Source: Neglectibacter timonensis (GTDB lineage: Bacteria; Bacillota; Clostridia; Oscillospirales; Acutalibacteraceae). From it: a stretch of DNA of 64,000 nt. A model generated the notes under the pieces. That model saw nothing but the letters and a program-made list of their open reading frames with translations, did no database searches and was not told the DNA's origin. A program made the translations under genes and the position numbers. The DNA is taken from the NCBI RefSeq assembly GCF_900048895.1, contig NZ_LT160635.1, forward strand, positions 186,937 through 250,936, given 5' to 3'. This document shows positions 14,602-23,518 of this stretch, piece by piece. Within the stretch, counting starts at the first letter, position 1, and each line of letters opens with the position of its first letter.

Positions 14602-16086
14602 ATGGAGAAAAAGCTGATAGAAAGAATCACAAGAAGTCATTCTGAATTATGGCGGTACGACTGCAACCACTTGAAGGTATCAAGTGGGCTGGCCGCATCG
14701 GAGTACGAATTCCGAGGGATGGCCGTTCTTTCAGAAGAAGCTGCGGAGAAGGAAGCCCCTGCGGTGAAGAGGTTGGTCAAAACCTGTTACGAAAGAGACT
14801 ATTTCCAAACCCGGGCGGCAAAAAAGTGTATTTATATGGCTGGGACCCCGGTAGCGGCAGATTTGCGCAGGCGGATTGGCATGAAGTATTTTCGGAATCC
14901 CGCAGGGCGGGGCAGCCGCTATGATCCTCTGAAACGTCAAGCTGCTGACAACGAATACCTGATCTTTCCGGATACCCTTCCGGAGAACGCTCGCGGCGTC
15001 CCCTTGGCGTTAGTTTCTGACGGTGCTGTAATAGGAGACGGACTTTGGCGCGTTGCCGATCCCACCCTGTGGGACTGCGGGATTCTGGCCTCCGAAATGT
15101 TTGCTGAATGGATGAAGACTGTGGGGAGTTTGGGTCTTTACGACTGCGTTTGCCAATTTCCTTTTCCTCCGCAACGAGAAGGGGACTGCGAGGTGATGGA
15201 ACGATTTCTAAACCCTTTGCGCAGATATTGGGAAACCGGACAAGAGATGGGGCTGTCTGAAGCGCTGGAAACTCTGAACGGATATGTGGATTCTCTGTAT
15301 CGGGAAAGGTGCCCTATAGACATACAGGGAGAACCCAGCTTGCCGGAAAGCCGAATTCTCTATTTGCTGGCGTTGAGGGATAAGCGGGGCTCTGCGGCCA
15401 AAATCGCCAGGGAAGGCGAAGCTTATAACAGCCGCAATGTTCTGGCCCACCCGGATGTGCCGCGAATCTCCCTGCCGACTTTGCTTACCATATTGAATAG
15501 CAAAGAGCCGGTACAGCCTGAGAAATTGGGTGAAAATCTGCTTTCACGGGCGCAGGATCCTTACGGTAGCCTAAAAACGCTGGTGAAAAAAGGCTATTTG
15601 CGCCGGGTGGAAACGGAGCGGACAACGGTGGATAAGAACGGCAAAAAGCGGAATACAGCATATGAGTCTGATGTGGAGTATACGGGTTTCTTTGTGGAGT
15701 GGATCAAGTTCTATCTGCCGGAGGATCCGGAGCAAAGGAGCAGAGCATGGGAACTTGCCCTGCTTCCCAGTAAAGAGAGAAACCCGCAGTTCCCGGGTGG
15801 CAGTGAATACAAGACCTTGAAAATTCTGTGGAGCGCAGAAAAGCCGCTTATGAAAAAAGAGATTAAGGCGGAAAGAGGAATGCCTGAAACAATAGACAGG
15901 CTGCTGGAAAAGGGGCTTGTGGAAGAGAGGAAAGGCCAATACCGGCGCTACCGGCCTCTGCTTTCAGAAGTGGACTTTCACGCCGCCGTCATCCGGGAAA
16001 TCCTTTCCAGAATGGACGAAAGAAAGAATGCCGTGATTTCTATGGTTGGTCAACAGATAGGGGAAACATGGCTTTCAAACGTATGA
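14602..16086 (+). CDS. MmeI-type target recognition domain joined to winged-helix domains (no methyltransferase)
   Basis: About 494 residues from ATG 14602 (GTG 14596 is an alternative). A longer frame from 14422 would overlap the previous gene by 145 bases. Residues about 35-200 resemble the DNA target recognition domain of MmeI/type IIL restriction-methyltransferases: MAVLSEEAAEKEAPAVKRL, AAKKCIYM, ARGVPLALVSDGAVIGDGLW, then DPTLWDCGILASEMFAEWMK and QFPFP, matching the family pattern of a (T)LYHFGILTS..H..W segment ending in FPWP. The upstream nuclease and methyltransferase domains are absent. The last 250 residues include two winged-helix-like segments (SLKTLVKKGYLRRVETERTT and IDRLLEKGLVEERKGQYRRY). 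Either a decayed R-M remnant or a repurposed DNA-binding protein. Confidence 0.65.
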   Translation: MEKKLIERITRSHSELWRYDCNHLKVSSGLAASEYEFRGMAVLSEEAAEKEAPAVKRLVKTCYERDYFQTRAAKKCIYMAGTPVAADLRRRIGMKYFRNPAGRGSRYDPLKRQAADNEYLIFPDTLPENARGVPLALVSDGAVIGDGLWRVADPTLWDCGILASEMFAEWMKTVGSLGLYDCVCQFPFPPQREGDCEVMERFLNPLRRYWETGQEMGLSEALETLNGYVDSLYRERCPIDIQGEPSLPESRILYLLALRDKRGSAAKIAREGEAYNSRNVLAHPDVPRISLPTLLTILNSKEPVQPEKLGENLLSRAQDPYGSLKTLVKKGYLRRVETERTTVDKNGKKRNTAYESDVEYTGFFVEWIKFYLPEDPEQRSRAWELALLPSKERNPQFPGGSEYKTLKILWSAEKPLMKKEIKAERGMPETIDRLLEKGLVEERKGQYRRYRPLLSEVDFHAAVIREILSRMDERKNAVISMVGQQIGETWLSNV

Positions 16087-16157
16087 CTGCAGAGGCGGTG
16101 CGGCCTCATAGGAGACAGGCTTTCAAACAATGCCTACAGCAGAATGGAGAAGAAAGC

Positions 16158-16203
16158 GCCCCCGCTCCTTTCGTGCGAGCGGGGGCATGCTGCGGCCTGA
16201 CGG
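16158..16203. repeat. right flanking repeat of the AT-rich island (terminator-like hairpin)
   Basis: GCCCCCGCTC/GAGCGGGGGC hairpin (16158-16186), then ATGCTGC, four bases, TGACGG, as at 12241-12286. It lies downstream of the MerR gene stop (16241, minus strand) and may be its terminator. The rest of 16087-16240 holds nothing else recognised. Confidence 0.6.
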
Positions 16204-16240
16204 TCGCTACAGGTTTCACTTGGGACGGTCTGCGCCGGAA

Positions 16241-17035
16241 TCAGGAATCCCGCAATTCAATGGGGAACAGGATTCCCGTCTCCAGCTCCTCGGCGCTCTC
16301 CACGGAATCCTCATCCCTGAGGTAGCGCTCCACAGCAGGGCCGCAGACCCGGTACTCCGGATGGCTGCCCAGCCACCCTGCCAGGGAATCGTAGGCATAT
16401 TTCAAGGTTTCATAAGGGCCCGTATGGGTGACGGCGGCATACCGGCCCGCCGGAATCACGCGGATACCGGCGCCGTCCACGTTCACCTGGGCTTGGGCCT
16501 CCACGTCCATAGACTCATAGGAAAACTCGCTGCCGTGGTACATTTGTTGCGTGAAGCCTGAGCGGGGAATGTTCCGTCTCTTCATCTCCTCCTTCAGCTC
16601 CCGGAACAGCTCGTGGGTCTGACTCACGTCGATGGTGCGGCGCAGGGAAAAGACCCTGTATTCCGGGCAGTCCATAAGGACGACAGGATAGTGCTCCATG
16701 GTAAGTTCCTCCATTCTGATCACGTCTTCCTCCATGCGGCGGATGCTTCGGCGCATCTCGGTCAGCTCCCGGTGGGCCTGGAGCCTGCGGGCGTGAAGCC
16801 TGCGGGCCAGCTCCGCCTCCGGCAGGCCGAGCAGCTCGGGGATACAGGAGAGGGGAAAGCCGTAGCCTTTCAGCTTCTCGATTTTTGCGAGCACCGCAAG
16901 CTGCCGCTCGTCGTAATAGCGGTAGCCGTTTTCTTCCCCGATGCGGGCGGGATGCAGCAGGCCGATTGAGTCGTAATGCCGGAGCATTCTGGCGGAGATA
17001 TGGCCCAGCCTGGAAAATTCGCCGATGGTGAGCAT
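16241..17035 (-). CDS. MerR family regulator with GyrI-like effector-binding domain
   Basis: 264 residues. The N-terminal MerR DNA-binding domain (TIGEFSRLGHISARMLRHYD, then YRYYDERQL) is followed by a coiled dimerisation helix (about 80-120). A C-terminal GyrI-like ligand pocket (about 125-260) ends in an IPAGRYAAVTHTGPYETL motif typical of the BltR/TipAS-like group. The ATG at 17035 follows AAAGGAAAC. The frame upstream has no SD. Such regulators activate multidrug exporters when bound by cationic drugs. No exporter gene is adjacent, so the target may be distant. The 17036-17270 region shows no gene. Confidence 0.85.
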   Translation of the reverse strand: MLTIGEFSRLGHISARMLRHYDSIGLLHPARIGEENGYRYYDERQLAVLAKIEKLKGYGFPLSCIPELLGLPEAELARRLHARRLQAHRELTEMRRSIRRMEEDVIRMEELTMEHYPVVLMDCPEYRVFSLRRTIDVSQTHELFRELKEEMKRRNIPRSGFTQQMYHGSEFSYESMDVEAQAQVNVDGAGIRVIPAGRYAAVTHTGPYETLKYAYDSLAGWLGSHPEYRVCGPAVERYLRDEDSVESAEELETGILFPIELRDS

Positions 17036-17270
17036 GATCGTTTCCTTTCTTTCCGATTTTTGATGGAGGACCGGTCCTGCTAAGAGCATACACCTTCTCA
17101 CTGTGGCAAGGTCAAGCGTTTTTTCAATTTTCTATATAAATGTTTCCGCTCTCTTTTTTTACAAAAGCCCCCCGCCGCGTTCCGCAGGATGAGAACAAGG
17201 CGCCGGGAAAGCCCGTCCCCTGGATTACGTGCCGGGCACAAAATCAGACAAAGACAAATTGCCGCAGACA

Positions 17271-17319
17271 GCAGGAAAGGGAACAGGCATTTCGTTTGCC
17301 TGTTCCCTTTTCTTCCTGC
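17271..17319 (-). terminator. long hairpin downstream of manganese catalase
   Basis: AAAGGGAACAGGCA (17276-17289) pairs with TGCCTGTTCCCTTT (17297-17310), extended by flanking GCAGGAA/TTCCTGC. It lies about 45 bases past the catalase stop and likely ends that transcript. Confidence 0.6.
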
Positions 17320-17363
17320 CGGTCAAAAGAACGGCCGGTGTGATGAGCACGGGGTTCAGCCCG

Positions 17364-18032
17364 TCAGATTTTGAACTCGGGGGGCTGTGTCTTGGCCGGG
17401 TCGAAGTTCTGGCCGCCGGGGCGGGACAGATCGAAATAGATGCGGGAATCCACGGTTTCTCCCCAATGCTTCTGAGACTGGGATTTATCCTGTACCTTAT
17501 TGAAGGCCTCCCGGAACATGGTATTATGGGCCTCCTCCCGGTTCAGCAGGAAATCGATGGTCTCCCGCACGCCTTTATCGTCGATCTGCCGGTACAGGTA
17601 CTGGTAGACCACCTTGGCGCGCTGCTCGGCGGCGATATCGGAGAGGATGTCTGCCGCGGCGTCTCCGGTTTCGTTGACATAGGCGGCGGTCCACAGGTAG
17701 CCGCTGGCATTGGAGAGCATGGGCGTCAGCCCTGTGAGCACGTGGGCCTCCACATTGCCGATGGTGGCGTTCATGGCGTCCAGGTCATGACCGTTGAGCA
17801 TATTGACGCAGGCGCTCACCATTTCCAGATGGCAGAGCTCCTCGGCTGCCACGTCGAGAAACAGGTCCTTGATCTCCGGGTCTTTAATGCGCATGCTCTG
17901 GGACAGGTACTGCAGGGCGCTTTTCAGCTCGCCCTGAGGGCCGCCCAGCTGCTCCTGCAGCAGCGCAGCGTAATTGGGGTTCGGCCTATCCACTCGCACA
18001 GGATGCAGGTATTCCTTTTCATGCTTGAACAT
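17364..18032 (-). CDS. manganese catalase family protein (CotJC-like)
   Basis: 222 residues of the ferritin-like dimanganese catalase family, which disproportionates H2O2; short clostridial members are often CotJC spore-coat type. Metal-ligand-like residues appear in the expected helices: QGELKSALQYL, AEELCHLEM (E-x-x-H), IAAEQRAKVVYQ and NREEAHNTMF. The ATG at 18032 follows a perfect AAAGGAGGTTT. A longer open frame would run back through the palindrome cluster and is not credible. There is no cotJA/cotJB neighbour, so it may be a general oxidative-stress enzyme rather than a coat protein. Confidence 0.85.
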   Translation of the reverse strand: MFKHEKEYLHPVRVDRPNPNYAALLQEQLGGPQGELKSALQYLSQSMRIKDPEIKDLFLDVAAEELCHLEMVSACVNMLNGHDLDAMNATIGNVEAHVLTGLTPMLSNASGYLWTAAYVNETGDAAADILSDIAAEQRAKVVYQYLYRQIDDKGVRETIDFLLNREEAHNTMFREAFNKVQDKSQSQKHWGETVDSRIYFDLSRPGGQNFDPAKTQPPEFKI

Positions 18033-18069
18033 AGAGAAAACCTCCTTTGGTGTTTCTCCTAGGATTTGC

Positions 18070-18640
18070 AAAAAAAGAAATTTTATTCCCGCTTTCTTTC
18101 GCCGCTTTCTTTCGCAGAAAGCTTGGCAAAGAACCTTATGCTCCAGCCCTTCAGCAAAAGATGCTCTCACTTCGTTCGGGCCGGAAGAAGCCCGGTACTT
18201 TCCGCAGGAAAGGCGGCGCTGCGTGCCGGTGGCACGTGTCCAGCGCTGTTCTCCGCTGTCGCGTCGGTCGGTCTTACCGGTCCCCACCGGGGACCAAGAC
18301 CCGTAGCGGAGCGGAGACCGCTTCGCGTTCGGGGGGTTCTTCCCGAAGATCTCCGAACAGAGTGAGGAGATCTTTTGCTTCCGGGCTGGAGAAAGGGCTT
18401 TTGCCTTCCCCTTGAGGGGAGAGGGGAAACAGATTCCCTGCGGGAATCTGCTGGATGAGGTGGAAAGCTTCCCGCTTACACTGCAGCGGCAGAATGCGGG
18501 CGGAAGATGGTCGAACTTCGTTCGAGCATCTTTTTGCCACCTCATCAGTCACCTCGGTGAAGATATCTGAACAGAGTGAGGATATCTTTTTGACAGCTTC
18601 CCCTCAAGGGGAAGCCTACCTTCTCCTGTGCGGCGGCTAG
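18070..18640. repeat. mosaic palindromic repeat cluster 2
   Basis: No credible gene. Modules shared with other clusters: TTTCTTTCGCAGAAAGCTTG (about 18108), a GTGCCGGTGGCAC hairpin, the GGTCTTACCGGTCCCCACCG region (about 18270), GATCTCCGAACAGAGTGAGG (about 18349), CCCCTTGAGGGG (18408), GATATCTGAACAGAGTGAGG (18562) and TTCCCCTCAAGGGGAA (18598). It fills the gap between the catalase and Smr genes. Confidence 0.85.
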
Positions 18641-18644
18641 GGGA

Positions 18645-18893
18645 CTATTTCAGGATCAGCCGGGTTTCCCCGGGGTTCAGGGCGGGGAGCTTTGTGCGGA
18701 TACGGGGATGGGTGAGCTCCTGCCTGACCATGTCCCGCAGCAGGGTACCCCGGTTGTAGCCGTGGACAACGCGCAGCTCGGTCACGCTTTCCGGGCTGTG
18801 GGAAAGCCAGTTGAGCAGCAGCTCCCTGGCCTGCTCCGCCGAGGTGCCGTGCAGATCCACCGTCATGACGGAGCCGTTCCGGCTAAAACGCAT
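18645..18893 (-). CDS. small Smr domain protein
   Basis: 82 residues consisting almost entirely of an Smr (small MutS-related) domain: TVDLHGTSAEQARELLLNWL (the DLHG motif), then ELRVVHGYNRGTLLRDMV (the HGxxxGxLR motif). In MutS2 C-termini and stand-alone proteins the domain nicks branched DNA or cleaves RNA at stalled ribosomes. The ATG at 18893 is preceded by AAGGAGAG. The gene stands alone next to palindrome cluster 2. Assignment to the family is secure; the substrate is not known. Confidence 0.85.
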   Translation of the reverse strand: MRFSRNGSVMTVDLHGTSAEQARELLLNWLSHSPESVTELRVVHGYNRGTLLRDMVRQELTHPRIRTKLPALNPGETRLILK

Positions 18894-19090
18894 GCGGATC
18901 TCTCCTTTTTTCCAAAATAGCCGCTGCCCCCAGGGGACGCCGTTTTTCTCCGGAACAGACGGCAGTGCTTTTCTTTGGTCTGATTATAGCACGGCGCGCC
19001 GGGAAAGGCCAGCCACAGGATGGGCGCGGGGAGGAAACCCTGTGGGAAAAGGAAAAATAGGAAATTCCAGAGAAAACAACAAAAAACCTC

Positions 19091-19121
19091 TTGACATAAA
19101 CTTCACTTTAGGTTCTATGAT
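19091..19121 (+). promoter_or_regulatory. putative promoter of the DUF362 gene
   Basis: TTGACA (19091-19096) and TATGAT (19116-19121) with a 19-bp spacer, slightly long for sigma-A, about 97 bases upstream of the ATG. Confidence 0.45.
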
Positions 19122-19217
19122 AGAAGGGACAGCAGCCGGGAGGACGGTTCTGCTGGCAGTGGGCACGGCCCGCGTGGAAAGTCAGAACAAATTCAGAAGA
19201 AGGAAGGTTCGAAACAG

Positions 19218-20084
19218 ATGGAAAAGGCAAAGGTTTACTTTACGAAGGCGCTTACGCCGGAAGCGGTAATCAAGCTGTACGACGTGCTGGGCGCGGAGCT
19301 GCCCGGCAAGGTGGCGGTGAAGGTGCATTCTGGCGAGGTGGGAAACCAGAACTTCATCCGTCCCGCGTTTTTCAAGCCTGTGATCGACCATGTGAAAGGC
19401 GTCATCGTGGAGTGCAACACAGCCTATGAGGGGAAGCGCAGCACCACGGAGGATCACTGGGAAACCATGAAGCTGCACGGCTGGACGGATGTGGCGGAAG
19501 TGGACATCATGGACGCCGAAGGCGACATGACCCTGCCTGTGCCGGAAGGAAAGCGCATTCAGGAAAACTATGTGGGGGCGCATTTGGAGAGATATGATTC
19601 CATGCTGGTGCTCTCCCATTTCAAGGGCCACCCCATGGGCGGCTTCGGTGGGGCGCTGAAGAACATCTCCATCGGCATTGCCTCCGCCTACGGAAAGGCC
19701 GTGATCCACGGCGCGGGCAAGGCGGAGGAGATTTGGACCGCGGATCACGATTCCTTCCTGGAGTCCATGGCGGACGCGGATCAGTCCATTGTGAAGCATT
19801 TCAAGGGCAACATGGCCTTTATCAACGTGATGTGCAATATGTCTGTGGACTGCGACTGCTGCGCGGTGGCGGAGGATCCCAAAGCGGCGGACATCGGCAT
19901 CCTTTCCTCTCTGGACCCCGTGGCTCTGGACCAGGCCTGCCTGGACCTGGTATACCAGGCGGACGACCCCGGCAAGGCGGATCTGATCGAGCGCATCGAA
20001 TCCCGCAACGGCGTGCATACGGTGGAGGCCGCCGCGGCGCTGGGCGTGGGCAGCAGGGAGTACGAGCTGGTTTCTTTGGACTGA
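19218..20084 (+). CDS. DUF362 family protein
   Basis: 288 residues covering the DUF362 fold: GKVAVKVHSGEVGNQNFIRP near the N-terminus, ECNTAYEGKRSTTEDH, VLSHFKGHPMGGFGGALKNI in the middle and SLDPVALDQACLDLVY near the end. Many family members carry a 2[4Fe-4S] ferredoxin domain; here only a cysteine cluster (MCNMSVDCDCC, around residue 210-217) is present and there is no standard CxxCxxC pair. Role unknown; often found in anaerobes near redox enzymes. It starts at ATG 19218 after an AAGGAAGG SD and ends before a strong terminator at 20191. Confidence 0.85.
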   Translation: MEKAKVYFTKALTPEAVIKLYDVLGAELPGKVAVKVHSGEVGNQNFIRPAFFKPVIDHVKGVIVECNTAYEGKRSTTEDHWETMKLHGWTDVAEVDIMDAEGDMTLPVPEGKRIQENYVGAHLERYDSMLVLSHFKGHPMGGFGGALKNISIGIASAYGKAVIHGAGKAEEIWTADHDSFLESMADADQSIVKHFKGNMAFINVMCNMSVDCDCCAVAEDPKAADIGILSSLDPVALDQACLDLVYQADDPGKADLIERIESRNGVHTVEAAAALGVGSREYELVSLD

Positions 20085-20190
20085 AACAAGCCGGCTTCAC
20101 TTGCGCCCGGTGAGCTTCCGGATGCTTTTCTGTCCTGACCGCAGGCGGAGGCCTGAGAGCTGGGGGAAGCTGTTTTAAAGGACAATGAAA

Positions 20191-20234
20191 AATCCCGGCG
20201 GAACCCTTTACGGGGGTTCCGCCGGGATTCTTTT
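20191..20234 (+). terminator. intrinsic terminator between convergent genes
   Basis: AATCCCGGCGGAACCC (20191-20206) pairs with GGGTTCCGCCGGGATT (20214-20229), then CTTTT. It serves the DUF362 gene and perhaps the convergent permease gene. Confidence 0.8.
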
Positions 20235-20272
20235 CGTCTGCAAGGGGGGACTGTTTCCTGTGCCGCAGTGGG

Positions 20273-22222
20273 TCAGGCGTACAGGCTCTCCAGCAGCTGG
20301 TAGGTAGAGGTCATGGAAGACGTGACGGTGCAGGAGAGGGAGCTGCACAGGACAAAGGACTGTCCTTCTATGGACTTCTCCGATTTCAGGCCGCCCCGGG
20401 CCGTAAAGTGCTTGCCCTCCGAATACATGATTTCATAGGTGTCGCCGGCGTCGCTGCCGTCTTCCGCCAGATAACGCCCGTTCCGGAAGTCGTCCAGCAG
20501 GCACTGCTCCAGCTGTTTCCGGAAATCGGATTCATTCTTCAGGCCCGAAAACTCCACGGTGTCGGAGCCTGGGTTCGTGGAGACAGCCTGCTTTTCGCCG
20601 CCGTTTTCCGGCTCTTCGTTGGCGTAGTGGGTCACCCAGGAGGCGGCGTCCACGGCGTTGACCGGGAAGAGGCCTCTGATATACTCATCGCTGGTGAGCA
20701 CCTTATCGGTCAGCTGTTTTCCTTCCAGATAGAGGGCTTTCGCCTCGTCTCCGGCATTGGAGAAGAGCACATAGGACCGGTCGGTGGTATTGTCGGAATT
20801 TGAAAGCTCATAGCAAAGGGTATAGCGGTACAAGGACGGTTCCGGCAGACTGTTGCGGCCGATCAGGTAGGGGAACTGCCTTGTGCGCTCATAGGCGATG
20901 AATTTCTCGTTGGCCTGGCGCACCTGGTCGATCAGCTCCGGATTCTGCACGGCGGCACGGATGGTTTCATAGACGCGGTCCCGCTCCGGCTTGGCAGCCT
21001 CCTGCTCCGTCAGTACCGGGGTTTCAGCCATATAAGAATAGACGTTGTTATTGAAAGCGCCGGCGTTTTCAATCTGCAGGGACGGGGGCACATAGGTGTC
21101 CATGCCGAAAGCGCCCAGGCTCACCGTGAGGGTGAAGGCCAGGAACACGGCCAGCACGCCGCAGTAAGGGATGCTGTGACGGAACAGCTGCTTCAGGCTC
21201 TTCCAGTAGAGCAGCTCCGTCACCAGATAGGCCAGCGCGGAGAAGAGCAGCGCGCCCAGGTAGTAGGAGAGGGTGCTGTTGGTCAGCTGGAACAGCAGAT
21301 AGCCGAAGCAGAGCCCGCCTGCCGCGCAGGAAAAGATGCGGATAACCACCTTGGAGGGGCCGAAGGAGACGGAGCTTTCCGCGCTCTCGCTTTTGCGGCG
21401 GCGGTACATGGCCGCGGCGCCCAGCAGAAGGGCGGCGGTCAGGGCGACCCACCACAGGGAGAAAAGCCACTGGAAGGTGTAGAAGCTGGACTGCACGTAG
21501 GCGGCTGCCAGCGGGCTCAGCGCGCCCACAAGGTACGGGGAATAGTTGAGATAGATGCCGGGAATGGTATTGTTGATGACCGCTGTGCCCACAAAAATCA
21601 GCGCGGGCCAGGTGACGGAAATCAGCACGATGGAGACCAGCGTATCCATGGTGGAGCCGCTGCACACCGCCACAAACACGGTGAAGGAGAACACCGCCGC
21701 CGTCATGACCAGGAGCTGCGTCAGGATGGAGAACAGCAGGGTCAAAACCTCCGGTGCGAGCACCCCGAAGCAGGCTGCCACAATCCCCTGCAGCAGGACG
21801 GCCAGCAGCAGCGGCGCGTAGAGGCAGAGGTAGCCCGAGAGGAACCTGCCGTAAAACAGGGCCGTCCGGCTGACGGGCATGGCGTGGAACAGGTCCACCT
21901 CCCGCTTTCTGTGCAGGAAGCCGAAATTGGTCAGGGTAAAGATCAGGGCGAAGAGGATCATGGCGGAAACGCCCAGGATAGTGGTGGCCGCCCGGGTGGA
22001 GATGACCACGTTGTTCACCGTGATTTCATAGAGCTGGGCCTCCGACATCCCTTCATAGTAATAGTTGTTTCTGCCGGAAAGGGTGAACAGCAGAAGGACC
22101 GGATAGGACAGCAGCAGGATGGCGGCATAGACGGCCGTGATGCCGGCGGAACGCCGCAGCTGCCAGCGGAACACGCCCAGAATCTGCCTGCCGGGGCTAA
22201 CCGACGATGTTGTTGATGTCAT
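20273..22222 (-). CDS. ABC-2 type permease with large extracytoplasmic domain
   Basis: 649 residues. About ten hydrophobic helices fill residues 20-380, followed by a soluble region of about 270 residues with no further helix, presumably outside the cell. The ATG at 22222 follows GGAGG and is preferred to an upstream GTG; it overlaps the end of the ATPase gene by 26 bases, so the two are coupled. With the GntR gene and ATPase it forms a Ytr-like three-gene operon, a group that responds to lipid II-binding antibiotics and helps cell-envelope homeostasis in Bacillus. The function here is inferred from context only. Confidence 0.75.
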   Translation of the reverse strand: MTSTTSSVSPGRQILGVFRWQLRRSAGITAVYAAILLLSYPVLLLFTLSGRNNYYYEGMSEAQLYEITVNNVVISTRAATTILGVSAMILFALIFTLTNFGFLHRKREVDLFHAMPVSRTALFYGRFLSGYLCLYAPLLLAVLLQGIVAACFGVLAPEVLTLLFSILTQLLVMTAAVFSFTVFVAVCSGSTMDTLVSIVLISVTWPALIFVGTAVINNTIPGIYLNYSPYLVGALSPLAAAYVQSSFYTFQWLFSLWWVALTAALLLGAAAMYRRRKSESAESSVSFGPSKVVIRIFSCAAGGLCFGYLLFQLTNSTLSYYLGALLFSALAYLVTELLYWKSLKQLFRHSIPYCGVLAVFLAFTLTVSLGAFGMDTYVPPSLQIENAGAFNNNVYSYMAETPVLTEQEAAKPERDRVYETIRAAVQNPELIDQVRQANEKFIAYERTRQFPYLIGRNSLPEPSLYRYTLCYELSNSDNTTDRSYVLFSNAGDEAKALYLEGKQLTDKVLTSDEYIRGLFPVNAVDAASWVTHYANEEPENGGEKQAVSTNPGSDTVEFSGLKNESDFRKQLEQCLLDDFRNGRYLAEDGSDAGDTYEIMYSEGKHFTARGGLKSEKSIEGQSFVLCSSLSCTVTSSMTSTYQLLESLYA

Positions 22223-23099
22223 AACCTGCCGCCTCCATTTCACTGATAAATACCTCTTCCAGAGAGAGGGGAACCGCCTCCTGGAACTGAGGGCCGAATT
22301 GCTCTAAAGCGCCGAGAATTTCTTCCAGTTCGCCCCGGGCCACAAAGGAGAGCACAGAGCCGGAACGCTCCCAGCTGACAATGTCGATTTTTTCCTTCAT
22401 TTTGGGGAGTTCCGGCATATCCAGGAACACGGCCTGGATGCGGTGGATGCCCAGGCGAAGGGAATCCAGCTCCTTCTCCAGCAGCACGCCGCCCCGGTGC
22501 AGCAGGGCGATGGTGTCGCAGAAATCCTCCAGCTCCCGCAAGTTGTGGGAGGCGATGAGCACCGTCATTCCCCGGTCCGCCACCTCGCCGGCGATGAGCT
22601 TTTTCAAAAGCTGCCGCACCACCGGGTCCAGCCCGTCGAAAATTTCATCCAGCAGGAAATAATCGGGCCGGGTGGACAGGGCCGCGATCAGGGCGGCCTG
22701 GCGCTGCATGCCCTTGCTCATATCCTTGAGCTTATCCTTCCTGTTGATGGGGAACATGGCGCACAGCCGGTCGAAGGTCTTGTCGTCCCAGCCGGGGTAG
22801 AAATCCCGCAGGAGGCTTTTCAGATCCTCCAGGGTGGACTGGGGCGGGAAATAGGGATAATCTGAAATAAAAAACAGCCGGGACTTGATTTCTGTGTGCT
22901 CATAGGGCGGGCTGCCCTCAAAAAACACGTTCCCGCCGTCGGGACGGTACACCCCCGCCAGGGTGCGCAGCAGCGTGGATTTTCCCGCGCCGTTGGAACC
23001 CACCAAACCGAAAATACTGCCTGTGGGAATCTCAAAGGAGACGCCGTTAAGGGCTGTAAACGAGCCGAATTTTTTGGTGAGCGTTTTGATTTCAATCAT
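22197..23099 (-). CDS. ABC transporter ATPase (Ytr-like)
   Basis: 300 residues. Walker A GSNGAGKST (about 36-44), Q-loop-like FISDYPYFPP, signature region MSKGMQRQAAL (degenerate compared with LSGGQ, as in YtrB-type ATPases), Walker B DYFLLDEIFDGLD and H-loop IASHNLRELE. It starts at ATG 23099, overlapping the stop of the GntR gene by eight bases. The C-terminal 80 residues are typical of antibiotic or lipid exporter ATPases. It powers the permease encoded immediately downstream. Confidence 0.9.
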   Translation of the reverse strand: MIEIKTLTKKFGSFTALNGVSFEIPTGSIFGLVGSNGAGKSTLLRTLAGVYRPDGGNVFFEGSPPYEHTEIKSRLFFISDYPYFPPQSTLEDLKSLLRDFYPGWDDKTFDRLCAMFPINRKDKLKDMSKGMQRQAALIAALSTRPDYFLLDEIFDGLDPVVRQLLKKLIAGEVADRGMTVLIASHNLRELEDFCDTIALLHRGGVLLEKELDSLRLGIHRIQAVFLDMPELPKMKEKIDIVSWERSGSVLSFVARGELEEILGALEQFGPQFQEAVPLSLEEVFISEMEAAGYDINNIVG

Positions 23100-23478
23100 G
23101 CTTTTCACTCTCCTTCCTCCTGCTGTCTTCCGCCTGTACGGCGCTGAGGAGCTCCCCGAGGGCCACTCCACAGTCCAGCGCCTCCCGGGCGCTGACGCGG
23201 ACCTTTTGAACCGCCTCTTCCCGCTGTTTGTCCACAGCGTTCTGTTCCCCGGTGAGAAAAGAACCCTTTCCCGGCAGGGAGCAGATGACCCCGTCCCGCT
23301 CCAGAAGGCCGTAGGCCTTCTGCACCGTGTTGGGGTTGACGCCCAGCTCCTGGGCCACGGAACGTACCGACGGAAGCTGTCCATCCCCGCCGAAAGCCCC
23401 TGCCGCCGCCATTTTCACAATGCCGCGGTAGATTTGGTCATAGATCGGCAGCCCGCTTTTGTAATCGATGCGGAGCAC
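23092..23478 (-). CDS. GntR family regulator, YtrA subfamily
   Basis: 128 residues: a winged helix (residues 8-75, with LPIYDQIYRGIV, LPSVRSVAQELGVNPNTVQK and ERDGVICSLPGKGSFL) followed by the short helical tail of the YtrA subfamily. The start is taken as GTG 23478, directly after GGAGGTGAT. The frame upstream runs into the promoter and operator. It is first in the operon with its ABC transporter. It most likely represses its own operon through the inverted repeat at 23519-23549. Confidence 0.85.
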   Translation of the reverse strand: MLRIDYKSGLPIYDQIYRGIVKMAAAGAFGGDGQLPSVRSVAQELGVNPNTVQKAYGLLERDGVICSLPGKGSFLTGEQNAVDKQREEAVQKVRVSAREALDCGVALGELLSAVQAEDSRRKESEKHD

Positions 23479-23518
23479 AGTATCACCTCCACTGAATCCT
23501 GTTGCTGTATTATATATT

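Noticed and set aside
18033..18545. N-terminal extension of the manganese catalase frame
   Set aside because: It reads through palindrome modules; the ATG at 18032 has a perfect SD and gives the family length.
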